Origin: an uncultured Microbacterium sp.
GTDB taxonomy: Bacteria > Actinomycetota > Actinomycetes > Actinomycetales > Microbacteriaceae
Direction of reading: 5' to 3'
Assembly: GCF_937927635.1 (NCBI RefSeq)
Contig: NZ_CALBRW010000033.1
Coordinates: forward strand, 1-14,383
DNA length: 14,383 nucleotides
The translations under genes and the position numbers were made by a program. Positions 1 to 5,818 of this stretch are shown in pieces. The notes beneath the pieces are model-generated. The model saw nothing but the letters and a program-made list of their open reading frames with translations. It did no database searches and was not told the origin of the DNA. Numbering within the stretch: the first letter of the stretch is position 1; each line of letters begins with the position of its first letter.

Positions 1-499
1 GGCGCTTGGCCTCGGTTTCGCCCAGCACGGCCTCGCCCAGCAGGTTGAGATTCAGTCGCGGCATCGCCGACCCGTCGGCCCGGTTCCGGATGCTCTCCAG
101 CGCCGCCCCGAGCTTCTCCGGGCGCGCGTCGACGATGAGGTGGCCGACCATCTCGCGCAGCACGCGCCGCGCGATGGGCACGGTCGGTACGGGCAGCGCC
201 GGTGCGATGCCCCCGCCGGCGCGGACGACGCCGCGCAGGTACCAGGGTAGGAACTCGGGTGCCAGCGGGGCGATGCGGTGCAGGTTGGATGCCGCGGCCG
301 CCGGGCTCTCCGGCCGCATGACACCGTCGACGAAGCCCAGTGTGAACGCCAGTCCGTTCGGATCGTGAAGCACCCCCGCCAGGCGGGCAGCCGCGGGATC
401 GACCGGGATCGACGCCTCCTCGCGCACCCAGCGCCGGGCGAGCTCGGTGGCCTCGTCCTCCAGACGCGCACCGGACGGGACGGACTGCTGATCGGCCAT
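1..499 (-). CDS. putA: PutA-type proline dehydrogenase, N-terminal part (runs off window)
   Basis: The 166 visible residues begin MADQQSVPSGARLEDEATEL. They contain helix-rich blocks typical of the PutA N-terminus (LAGVLHDPNGLAFTLGFVDG near residue 41, then VGHLIVDARPEKLGAALES) and end in NLNLLGEAVLGETEAKR, the start of the proline dehydrogenase barrel (family consensus NLLGE.VLGE.EA). PutA oxidises proline to glutamate via pyrroline-5-carboxylate, passing electrons from FAD to quinone. Actinobacterial forms of this type are usually about 1,100-1,200 residues with a C-terminal aldehyde dehydrogenase domain; that part lies outside the window, so a stand-alone enzyme cannot be excluded. There is no N-terminal ribbon-helix-helix, so this is not the DNA-binding form. 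The ATG at 499 is chosen because the protein begins cleanly there and a -10-like hexamer lies 6 nt upstream. Confidence 0.85.
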   Translation of the reverse strand, partial: MADQQSVPSGARLEDEATELARRWVREEASIPVDPAAARLAGVLHDPNGLAFTLGFVDGVMRPESPAAAASNLHRIAPLAPEFLPWYLRGVVRAGGGIAPALPVPTVPIARRVLREMVGHLIVDARPEKLGAALESIRNRADGSAMPRLNLNLLGEAVLGETEAKR

Positions 500-505
500 G
501 CTCCC

Positions 506-511
506 AGCGTA
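506..511 (-). promoter_or_regulatory. Putative -10 element for leaderless putA
   Basis: On the minus strand TACGCT is followed by six bases (GGGAGC) and then the putA ATG. The spacing places transcription start at or next to the A of the ATG, so the mRNA would be leaderless. No good -35 is visible 17-18 bp upstream. The GGGAG lies too close to the ATG to act as a normal Shine-Dalgarno. Confidence 0.4.
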
Positions 512-541
512 TGTCGCGTGTGCGCCGGAGTGCGGCTGATC

Positions 542-556
542 CGCCCTGATCGGGCG
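542..556. promoter_or_regulatory. 15-bp dyad between divergent putA and membrane-protein operon
   Basis: CGCCC-TGATC-GGGCG is a perfect 5-bp-arm dyad in the 81-bp region shared by two divergent genes. It sits upstream of both candidate -10 elements, where an operator could act on either gene. In a G+C-rich genome short dyads arise by chance, so this is only a candidate. Confidence 0.25.
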
Positions 557-567
557 CCGAGTCACCC

Positions 568-573
568 TATGCT
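568..573 (+). promoter_or_regulatory. Putative -10 element for leaderless membrane-protein operon
   Basis: TATGCT is followed by 7 nt and the ATG at 581. This matches the TAnnnT -10 of actinobacterial housekeeping sigma factors and supports a leaderless start at 581 rather than the in-frame ATG at 569, which lies inside the hexamer. No convincing -35 is seen. Confidence 0.4.
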
Positions 574-580
574 GATCCTG

Positions 581-1237
581 ATGACCGCCGCACCGCCCTC
601 CCCCGTGCAGGAGAGGACCCTGCTCACGCGCGTGCGGCGCATGGCGAGCCTGATCCCCACGCCGTGGCTGATCACCGCGGGCGGTGCGATCCTGCTGGCC
701 GCCACCGCGGGCTTCGGGGGGTTGGCCGACGCGGCCGTCGCCCCGGTGCCCACGGTCACGGTCGGAGAGCAGTACTCCGGCAGCGACCTGACCCTGACCG
801 TGCAGAGCGTCGAGCTGCGCACCGACCGCGGCAACGCGCTGGTCTTCCCGAAGGAGGAGAAGGGCGAGAAGGTGCTCGCGATCACACTCGAGGCGACCAA
901 CACCTTCCACGCACCGCGCTCGGCGTCGGCCGCGGAGGCCGTCGCCGGCATCCGGGTGAAGGGCATCCAGGGCGAACCGACCATCTCCCGCGTCGACGGG
1001 GGCGGCGGAGCCGTGCTGCAGCCCGACGTGCCCGCGCAGCTGGTGCTGGCCTGGATCGTCCGCTCCGACGAGCTGCACGACGGCGACGCGGTCGAGCTGA
1101 CCCTGCCGGACTCCACGCACTTCGTGGGCACCAACGTGCTGAAGGGCCAGGACTACTGGAGCGACATCGTCGTCGGCGCCACGCTCACGGCCACGGTCAC
1201 CGAGATCCCGCCCCAGGGCGACGGGAGCACGTCGTGA
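581..1237 (+). CDS. Membrane-anchored protein with extracytoplasmic DUF4352-like domain (first of three)
   Basis: 218 residues, function unknown. A basic N-terminus (residues 1-28) precedes one hydrophobic segment (about 29-46) and then a roughly 165-residue beta-rich region from TVTVGEQYSGSDLTLTVQSV. The pattern 'gly-x-leu-thr ... GEKVLAITLEATN ... LVLAWIV' resembles DUF4352/telomeric-repeat-binding-like Ig folds found outside actinobacterial membranes; this is a resemblance by eye, not a confirmed domain. It could be a signal anchor or a cleaved signal (ADAAVAP near 50-55). It is the first gene of an operon: its stop overlaps the next gene's GTG (GTGA). ATG 581 is preferred to ATG 569 because of the -10 placement. 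No upstream Shine-Dalgarno is seen. Confidence 0.75.
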   Translation: MTAAPPSPVQERTLLTRVRRMASLIPTPWLITAGGAILLAATAGFGGLADAAVAPVPTVTVGEQYSGSDLTLTVQSVELRTDRGNALVFPKEEKGEKVLAITLEATNTFHAPRSASAAEAVAGIRVKGIQGEPTISRVDGGGGAVLQPDVPAQLVLAWIVRSDELHDGDAVELTLPDSTHFVGTNVLKGQDYWSDIVVGATLTATVTEIPPQGDGSTS

Positions 1238-1848
1238 CCATCACCGCAGGCGCGCCCCTCGCGGAAGCCCCCGCGGCGCAGGCCGCGCGCACCCCCTGGG
1301 CGAGGAAGGCGCTCCCCTGGGCGCTGACCGCCGTGCTGCTGGCCGGGGCGTGGGTCGTGAACGCCGTCGCGCTGCCGGACTCGGCATCCGAAGCGCCCTT
1401 CGTCTCCGCCGCGACCGTGGGCGGCACCGCCACCGCGGGCAACCTCACCGCGAAGGTCATCGGCGTGCACGCCGCACGCAGCATCAACGATCCGAGCGGG
1501 TGGACCGCCGAGGGCACCTGGCTGGTCGTGGAGCTGGATGCCGAGGCCGTCGACTCCCAGTACGGATCGATGCTGAGCGTCGCAGAGCTCACCATCGGCG
1601 ACCGCACGTTCCGCGCCACCGAGCGCGGCCAGACGATGTTCCGCACCGGCGCCCTGGTGCCGGGGGTGATGCGCCACGGCGCCCTGGCGTTCGAACTGCC
1701 CGAGGATGCGCTGAAGGGCACGGCCGCGCTGCGGCTGGCCAACGCCTCCACCGTCGCCGACAACGGCGTCATCGAGCTGCCGATCGACTTGGGAGGGATC
1801 CCCATCGAGGACGACATCACGCTGCCGGAGACGGGCTGGGCCGGATGA
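1234..1848 (+). CDS. Membrane-anchored protein with extracytoplasmic DUF4352-like domain (second of three)
   Basis: 204 residues starting at GTG 1234, which overlaps the previous stop by 4 nt. A GGGAG Shine-Dalgarno lies at 1223-1227. It has an Ala/Pro-rich cytoplasmic tail, one membrane segment (about 27-47), then a beta-rich domain from SAATVGGTATAGNLTAKVIG. The blocks GTWLVVELDAEA (94-105) and PGVMRHGALAFELPEDAL (143-160) follow the DUF4352 pattern: a core strand, and a 'P-G ... FE-hP' strand near the end. It has the same architecture as its upstream neighbour and is probably a diverged paralogue. No enzymatic motif or cysteine is visible. Its function is unknown; co-translation with both neighbours suggests the three act in one complex or process. 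Confidence 0.75.
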   Translation: MTITAGAPLAEAPAAQAARTPWARKALPWALTAVLLAGAWVVNAVALPDSASEAPFVSAATVGGTATAGNLTAKVIGVHAARSINDPSGWTAEGTWLVVELDAEAVDSQYGSMLSVAELTIGDRTFRATERGQTMFRTGALVPGVMRHGALAFELPEDALKGTAALRLANASTVADNGVIELPIDLGGIPIEDDITLPETGWAG

Positions 1849-2456
1849 TGACCATCCCCACCCCGCTCCGACCCATCGCCCACGCCGAGAGCACTCCGCC
1901 GCCCCGCCGGGACGGCTGGTGGCGCACCAACCGCCTGGCTCTCGTGGCACTGCTCGTGCTGGTGCCGCTGGTCGGCGTCGGCGTGTGGTGGAACGAGTGG
2001 TACTCGTACTACGGGTACGGCGCGCGCAAGGTCACCGCCGTGCAGGTGCCGAAGGACGGCACGATCGAGCTCGGCGGGGCTACCTGGGGGCCGCTGAAGA
2101 GCGGCGAGGCCAAGGACACCAGCGGACTGGACATGCCCGCGGGCACGCGCCTGCTGATCGCCTCCGTTCCCGTGAAGCCCGACGGCACGGCAGTCACCTG
2201 CGATTCGCCGCTGCTGGTCCAGCAGAGCACCGGCCGCGAGTGGGCGCCGCTGCGCTCCGAGGTCGGCATCCCCTTCTCCAGCGACGAGCCCGAGCGCTGC
2301 GTCAACGACCTCGCAGACCCTGCGAATCCGGCATCCGTGAAGCCCTATTCGATGGTCGTGGGCTTCGTCGTCCCCGACGACGTGGACGGCCCGTTCTGGT
2401 TGGACGTGGATCCCACCGGTGACGGACGGTTCGTGAGGTTCTCGCTCAACCCCTGA
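1845..2456 (+). CDS. Membrane-anchored protein with extracytoplasmic domain (third of three)
   Basis: 203 residues. The stop of the second gene overlaps this start (ATGATGA, ATG at 1845 or 1848). A cytoplasmic tail (1-30) containing RRDGWWRTNR is followed by one membrane segment (about 31-48), an aromatic WWNEWYSYYGYG patch at the outer face, and a roughly 140-residue domain ending in FVVPDDVDGPFWLDVDP. Two cysteines (119, 152) lie in the external domain and could form a disulfide. The order of strands is similar to the two upstream proteins, so this is likely a third member of the set, but the resemblance is weak. The last 112 bp overlap, tail to tail, the reverse-strand gene that ends at 2345. 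Unknown function. Confidence 0.75.
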   Translation: MMTIPTPLRPIAHAESTPPPRRDGWWRTNRLALVALLVLVPLVGVGVWWNEWYSYYGYGARKVTAVQVPKDGTIELGGATWGPLKSGEAKDTSGLDMPAGTRLLIASVPVKPDGTAVTCDSPLLVQQSTGREWAPLRSEVGIPFSSDEPERCVNDLADPANPASVKPYSMVVGFVVPDDVDGPFWLDVDPTGDGRFVRFSLNP

Positions 2457-3793
2457 CCGCCGATGGTCTCCGGCTCCCGGCCGGCCTCGAGCACGGCATC
2501 CGGGAGCACGCCTGCGGCGTCCGCCACGGCCCGCACATCCGCCTCGGCCTGCGTCTCGATCCCGGCATCCGCCTTCTGCTGCTGCCGCTTGCGCAGCCGG
2601 CCCAGCGTCGCGTCGTACGCACCGGCGATGACGGCCACGCGCAGCGGCTCGATGAGCAGCAGCGGCACCAGCGACACCAGCGGCGTGGCGATGCTCCAGA
2701 AGATCTGATCGTGCGGGCCCACCAGACGGGTGACCCAGAAGTCCAGGTAGGTCTGCAGCGTCTTCACCGCGACGTAGGTCAGCGCGTACGAGGCGATGAG
2801 CACGGGGCCCGCGCGCCACATCAGCAGCAGCGCCCGGCCGATCGGCACGAAGCGCGAGCCCAGCTCGTCGCCGAGATCCTTCAGGCGGCGCATGAGCGGG
2901 TTGGGCACGATGGCCGCGTGCTGGCGGATGCTGGCGAGCATCTCGTTCTCGATGCGCAGCTTCTCGGCGACGATGGCCTGGCCGTAGACCACACCGCCGA
3001 CCGTCAGCCAGGCCAGCGGAGCCAGCAGGATGGGCCCCGCCTGTCCGATCAGCCAGCCGACGCCGTCCCATGCCCACTGCACGGGGGCGATGGCGTCCAG
3101 CACGTCAGCGCGGATCTGCTCGAACCAGACGGTGGCCGCGCGGGTGTCCACCCAGCCGCTGATGGTGTCGGTGATGTTGCCGATCACGATCACCGAGAAG
3201 AACACCCAGACGACCTCGAGGTACACCGCGATGGGCGACACCCAGGCGGGGATGCGCTGCTGCCACTTCGTCCACGCCCAGCGCGCGGCGAATGCGGTCA
3301 CGATGATCAGCACGGTCCACACGCTCAGCGGCAGATCGGTGACGCTGTCGGCGTTCTCCAGCATGGGCTGGTTCTTCGCCAGCGCCTCCCATCCCAGGCT
3401 CGAGCGCTCCACCAGCGAGCGCGAGGCGTACGCGGTGACGTCCTCGCCCAGCAGCCCCTGACCCCAGTAGACGGCGAAGAACGGCAGGATGCCGGCCAGC
3501 AGCGCCGACAGGAAGGTCTTGCGGCGCTCGGCGGGCGACTCCGGCAGCGGGGCGATGTCGTTCAGCTCCCGCAGGCCGTCGCGCAGCACCAGGAACATGG
3601 CGACGTAGCTGATCAGCCGGGCGAGGATCGCGATCGGGAGGATCAGCATGCCCAGGGTGGCGGAGTACGCGCCCACGATCCCCGAGACCTGAACGATGGC
3701 GTAGTGCACGGCGATTCCGGCCAGATACCACGCCAGCATGGCCGGCCAGTGGCGCGCCAGGCTGCGCCCGGTGGCGGAGAGGATCGAGATCAC
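2345..3793 (-). CDS. Multi-pass membrane protein of unknown function
   Basis: 482 residues, no recognised family. Hydrophobic segments lie near residues 13-34, 37-70 (probably two), 95-114, 155-172, 184-206, 246-275, 322-345 and 363-390, giving about eight to nine passes. The C-terminal 90 residues are charged and then low-complexity and polar (KRQQQKADAG ... GPSTSSGTTKPT), probably cytoplasmic and disordered. The start is GTG 3793, the first start codon after an in-frame stop; no clear Shine-Dalgarno precedes it. It follows the DUF4190-like gene by 21 nt and is likely co-transcribed with it. The final 37 codons are antisense to the end of the converging plus-strand operon, with both reading frames intact. 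Without a homologue its role cannot be assigned. Confidence 0.8.
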   Translation of the reverse strand: MISILSATGRSLARHWPAMLAWYLAGIAVHYAIVQVSGIVGAYSATLGMLILPIAILARLISYVAMFLVLRDGLRELNDIAPLPESPAERRKTFLSALLAGILPFFAVYWGQGLLGEDVTAYASRSLVERSSLGWEALAKNQPMLENADSVTDLPLSVWTVLIIVTAFAARWAWTKWQQRIPAWVSPIAVYLEVVWVFFSVIVIGNITDTISGWVDTRAATVWFEQIRADVLDAIAPVQWAWDGVGWLIGQAGPILLAPLAWLTVGGVVYGQAIVAEKLRIENEMLASIRQHAAIVPNPLMRRLKDLGDELGSRFVPIGRALLLMWRAGPVLIASYALTYVAVKTLQTYLDFWVTRLVGPHDQIFWSIATPLVSLVPLLLIEPLRVAVIAGAYDATLGRLRKRQQQKADAGIETQAEADVRAVADAAGVLPDAVLEAGREPETIGGQGLSENLTNRPSPVGSTSNQNGPSTSSGTTKPTTIE

Positions 3794-3814
3794 GGCGTCG
3801 CGTCGTTCACGCGA

Positions 3815-4414
3815 TCACGCCGCGGCGAACGGCTCCAGCACGGAGAAGACGGCAGCTGCGGCGCCGTAGCCGCCGCTCGAGTCGGTCGTCCACACGGCGA
3901 CCAGGCCGATGATCATCAGGATGCCGGTGAGCAGCGACAGCGACGACAGCACGACGCCGGTGATGCCGAGTCCCTTGCCGCGTCCGCTGCGGATGGCGAG
4001 GATGCTGAGCACCAGGCCGGCGATCGCGATGATCAGTCCGAGGAACGGGATCCAGCCGCCCAGGAACGCGACGGCCGACACGATGATCGCGGCGATCGCG
4101 AGGCCGCCGACTCCCTGTCCCGGCACGGGTGCCGTGCCGTAGCCCGGATACGAGGTGACCGGGTAGCCCTGCGGGCTGTAGCCGGGCTGGGCGTACGAGG
4201 CGTACGGCGGGTTCTGCGGTGCAGGCGGCTGGGCGTACGGGGACGGCTGGCCGTAGGGCTGGGCGGGCTGCTGGCCGTACGGCTGCGCCGGCTGCTGGCC
4301 GTACGGCTGCGCGGGCGGAGGCTGGTACGACGGGGCCTGCGGAGGCGCAGGCGGCTGATAGGCCGGCGGCTGGTAGCCCGGCTGGTCTCCCGAGCTCTGC
4401 GGTTCGTACGACAT
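3815..4414 (-). CDS. DUF4190-like membrane protein with Pro/Gln/Tyr-rich N-terminus
   Basis: 199 residues. Residues 1-100 are a disordered P/Q/Y/G-rich tail containing three tandem PAQPYGQQ-type repeats (34-57). Two membrane segments follow (about 104-142 as a paired hairpin, and 150-175) with the basic loop IRSGRGKGLGITG between them. This layout matches actinobacterial DUF4190-domain proteins, which lack a known biochemical function; such tails are common in proteins near the cell envelope or division machinery. ATG 4414 has a strong Shine-Dalgarno (GAGGGGG). A possible -10 TAAGCT lies at 4440-4445, giving a short leader. The multi-pass gene follows after 21 nt, and the thioesterase gene precedes by 60 nt, so a three-gene operon is possible. 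Confidence 0.8.
   Translation of the reverse strand: MSYEPQSSGDQPGYQPPAYQPPAPPQAPSYQPPPAQPYGQQPAQPYGQQPAQPYGQPSPYAQPPAPQNPPYASYAQPGYSPQGYPVTSYPGYGTAPVPGQGVGGLAIAAIIVSAVAFLGGWIPFLGLIIAIAGLVLSILAIRSGRGKGLGITGVVLSSLSLLTGILMIIGLVAVWTTDSSGGYGAAAAVFSVLEPFAAA
4244..4315 (-). repeat. Three tandem 24-bp coding repeats (PAQPYGQQ)
   Basis: Within the DUF4190-like gene, three 24-bp units encode PAQPYGQQ, PAQPYGQQ and PAQPYGQP. The units are nearly identical in DNA as well as protein, which suggests recent slippage. Copy number could vary between strains. Confidence 0.7.
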
Positions 4415-4474
4415 GCTGTCCCCCTCTGCGATGGCTCCCAGCTTAGGCGAGCAGGGGCAGGCGTGCGACGCCGG

Positions 4475-5035
4475 TCATTCCCACACGCTGGGTGCGGCAG
4501 TGCGCGTGGACGGCAGCGCCGACGCCGACGCCCATTCGTGGATCCAATCGTCGATGTCCGGCATCCCGGTCGGAACGCCGACGGCGGCGAACAGCTCGTC
4601 GTGACCGACCGTCCCGCCGGTGAAGCGCATCATCCTGGCCCGCACGATGACGCGGGCGTAGACCTCGCCGTCGACCACCGCGCGGTGCTCCATGAACACG
4701 GCTCTGTCGTCGTGGCCGACCATGCGCGACTCGATGTCGAACCGCTGCCAGAGCCGCAGCGACTTGCGGAAGGTGACGGTCTCGCTGGAGACGACGGCGT
4801 ACCAGCCGCGCTCCTTCATGATGTCGAAAAGGCCCGTGCGGATCAGCAGATCCCAGCGGCCCAGGTCGAACAGCGACAGGTAGCGGCCGTTGTTCATGTG
4901 CTTGAGGATGTCGAGATCCGTCGGCAGCGTGGTCAGGCGGATGCGGCCGATCTCGGAGGCCTCGAGGATCCGGCCGCGGCGCACGCGCAACCGGGCTCGC
5001 AGGATGACCAGAAGGGTGCGCCAGATCACGTTCAC
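4475..5035 (-). CDS. Acyl-CoA thioesterase-like hotdog protein (THEM/4HBT type)
   Basis: 186 residues. The segment DLDILKHMNNGRYLSLFDLG (41-60) is the classic hotdog-fold entry into the central helix (consensus D-x-N/D-x-H-x-N-N-x-x-Y). It is followed by strands SSETVTFRKSLRLWQRFDI (83-101) and AVFMEHRAVVDGEVYARVIV (112-131). A short hydrophobic, basic N-terminus (WRTLLVILRARLRVRRGR) resembles the membrane-proximal leader of THEM6-like proteins. It probably hydrolyses a thioester, most likely an acyl-CoA; the substrate cannot be told. The start is GTG 5035, with GTG 5029 as an alternative. A promoter with 17-bp spacing ends 8 nt before GTG 5035, which supports a leaderless start there. It may head an operon with the DUF4190-like gene. 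Confidence 0.8.
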   Translation of the reverse strand: MNVIWRTLLVILRARLRVRRGRILEASEIGRIRLTTLPTDLDILKHMNNGRYLSLFDLGRWDLLIRTGLFDIMKERGWYAVVSSETVTFRKSLRLWQRFDIESRMVGHDDRAVFMEHRAVVDGEVYARVIVRARMMRFTGGTVGHDELFAAVGVPTGMPDIDDWIHEWASASALPSTRTAAPSVWE

Positions 5036-5043
5036 AACCGCTG

Positions 5044-5072
5044 ATAGTAGTGATCCTCGATGGATCGCCCAA
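5044..5072 (-). promoter_or_regulatory. Putative promoter for the thioesterase gene
   Basis: Reading the minus strand: TTGGGC (5072-5067), a 17-bp spacer, then TACTAT (5049-5044), then 8 nt to GTG 5035. This is the best-formed sigma-70-type promoter in the window, and its spacing predicts a leaderless transcript. Confidence 0.55.
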
Positions 5073-5142
5073 GTTCGTTAGTCGATTGCTACAGCACCCT
5101 TCGCGCGTTACCGGTCGATTTCACCTCTTGCGACCGCGCGCG

Positions 5143-5148
5143 TAGAGT
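5143..5148 (+). promoter_or_regulatory. Putative -10 element for leaderless GNAT gene
   Basis: TAGAGT is followed by six bases and ATG 5155. There is no Shine-Dalgarno in the expected place. The -35 is weak (TTTCAC or TTCACC 17-18 bp upstream). Confidence 0.4.
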
Positions 5149-5154
5149 CGCGGC

Positions 5155-5661
5155 ATGAGCGCCGAAGCCCAGCCCGAGATCATCGTCCGTCCGGTCCGCG
5201 ATGTGGATGCGGAGGCCCTGGGTCGCGTGCACGCGCAGAGTTGGCACGAGACCTACGACCACCTGATCAGCAAGGCCGCCCTCGAGCGGATCTCCCCCAA
5301 ACGCCTCGCCGAGCTGTGGGTCAACTGGGCCCGCCAGGGCGACGACTTCCACATGAGCGCCGCCCTCGTCGACGGCGAGATCATCGGCTTCGTCGGCTCC
5401 GGCCCCGCCCGCGACAAGGACGCACCGTCGCTGCGCGAGCTGTACTTCATCTACCTGCTCGAGGCGTGGCACAGCACCGGAACCGGGCAGAAGCTGTTCG
5501 ACGCGGCCGTGGAGAAGGACGAGTCGCTGTACCTGTGGGTGGCCGAGGACAACCCCCGCGCGCACCGCTTCTACGAGCGCAACGGCTTCCGCCTCGACGG
5601 CGCCACCCACACCGAGCCCTTCCTCGGCGAGACCCTGACCGAGGTCCGCTTCGTGCGCTGA
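5155..5661 (+). CDS. GNAT family N-acetyltransferase
   Basis: 168 residues, the usual size for a single-domain GNAT. It transfers an acetyl group from acetyl-CoA to an amine; the acceptor is unknown. Motif A is the strand LRELYFIYLLEAW (93-105) followed by the pyrophosphate loop HSTGTGQKL (106-114). Motif B is LYLWVAEDNPRAHRFYERNG (125-144). The first position of the usual Q/R-x-x-G-x-G/A loop is His here, which is unusual but tolerated. The N-terminal block VRPVRDVDAEALGRVHAQSW is typical of the RimI-like group. It is monocistronic: divergent from the thioesterase gene and convergent with pntB across a strong inverted repeat. Many relatives act on small molecules or antibiotics, but nothing here specifies that. 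Confidence 0.88.
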   Translation: MSAEAQPEIIVRPVRDVDAEALGRVHAQSWHETYDHLISKAALERISPKRLAELWVNWARQGDDFHMSAALVDGEIIGFVGSGPARDKDAPSLRELYFIYLLEAWHSTGTGQKLFDAAVEKDESLYLWVAEDNPRAHRFYERNGFRLDGATHTEPFLGETLTEVRFVR

Positions 5662-5677
5662 GCCCGCGCTTCCTCTC

Positions 5678-5761
5678 CGCCGAGACCCCTCCTGAACGCC
5701 GAGACCCCTCATGACTCGCATCAGTCATGAGGGGTCTCGACGCTGGTGAGGGGTCTCGGCG
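5678..5761. repeat. Nested inverted repeat / likely bidirectional terminator between GNAT gene and pntB
   Basis: The decamer GAGACCCCTC occurs twice on the plus strand (5682-5691 and 5701-5710) and twice inverted. An inner perfect stem pairs 5700-5716 with 5723-5739 around a 6-nt loop (CGCATC). An outer perfect 14-bp pair joins CGCCGAGACCCCTC (5678-5691) with 5748-5761. The RNA could fold as one long nested hairpin or as two alternatives. Its position between convergent stops suits a two-way terminator, though there is no T-tract. It could also be a dispersed REP-like element. Confidence 0.7.
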
Positions 5762-5772
5762 AGCCGCATCCG

Positions 5773-5814
5773 GGGCTCAGAGCGCAGGGCTCAGAGCGCA
5801 GGGCGCAGAGCGCA
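5773..5814. repeat. Three tandem 14-bp repeats just after pntB
   Basis: GGGCTCAGAGCGCA occurs at 5773-5786 and 5787-5800, and with one change (GGGCGCAGAGCGCA) at 5801-5814. The array ends 4 nt before the pntB stop codon (5819-5821), so it lies in the 3' untranslated part of the transhydrogenase message. Function unknown; probably slippage. Confidence 0.75.
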
Positions 5815-5818
5815 GGCG

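Noticed and set aside
1197..3077. A 626-codon minus-strand open frame opposite the anchored-domain operon
   Set aside because: The plus-strand genes have start-stop overlaps, a Shine-Dalgarno, and coherent membrane segments. The opposite frame is low-complexity Arg/Gly/Ala-rich and has no such signals.
3794..3817. Possible stop-codon readthrough joining the DUF4190-like gene to the multi-pass membrane gene (same frame, a single TGA and 7 codons apart)
   Set aside because: Same-frame adjacency occurs by chance one time in three. There is no readthrough context or selenocysteine element visible, and a GTG start follows at once.
2711..5044. A 777-codon open frame on the plus strand opposite three minus-strand genes
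   Set aside because: Its product is His/Gln/Arg/Asp-rich with no hydrophobic core, as expected for antisense frames of G+C-rich genes. The minus-strand genes beneath it carry recognisable membrane and hotdog features.
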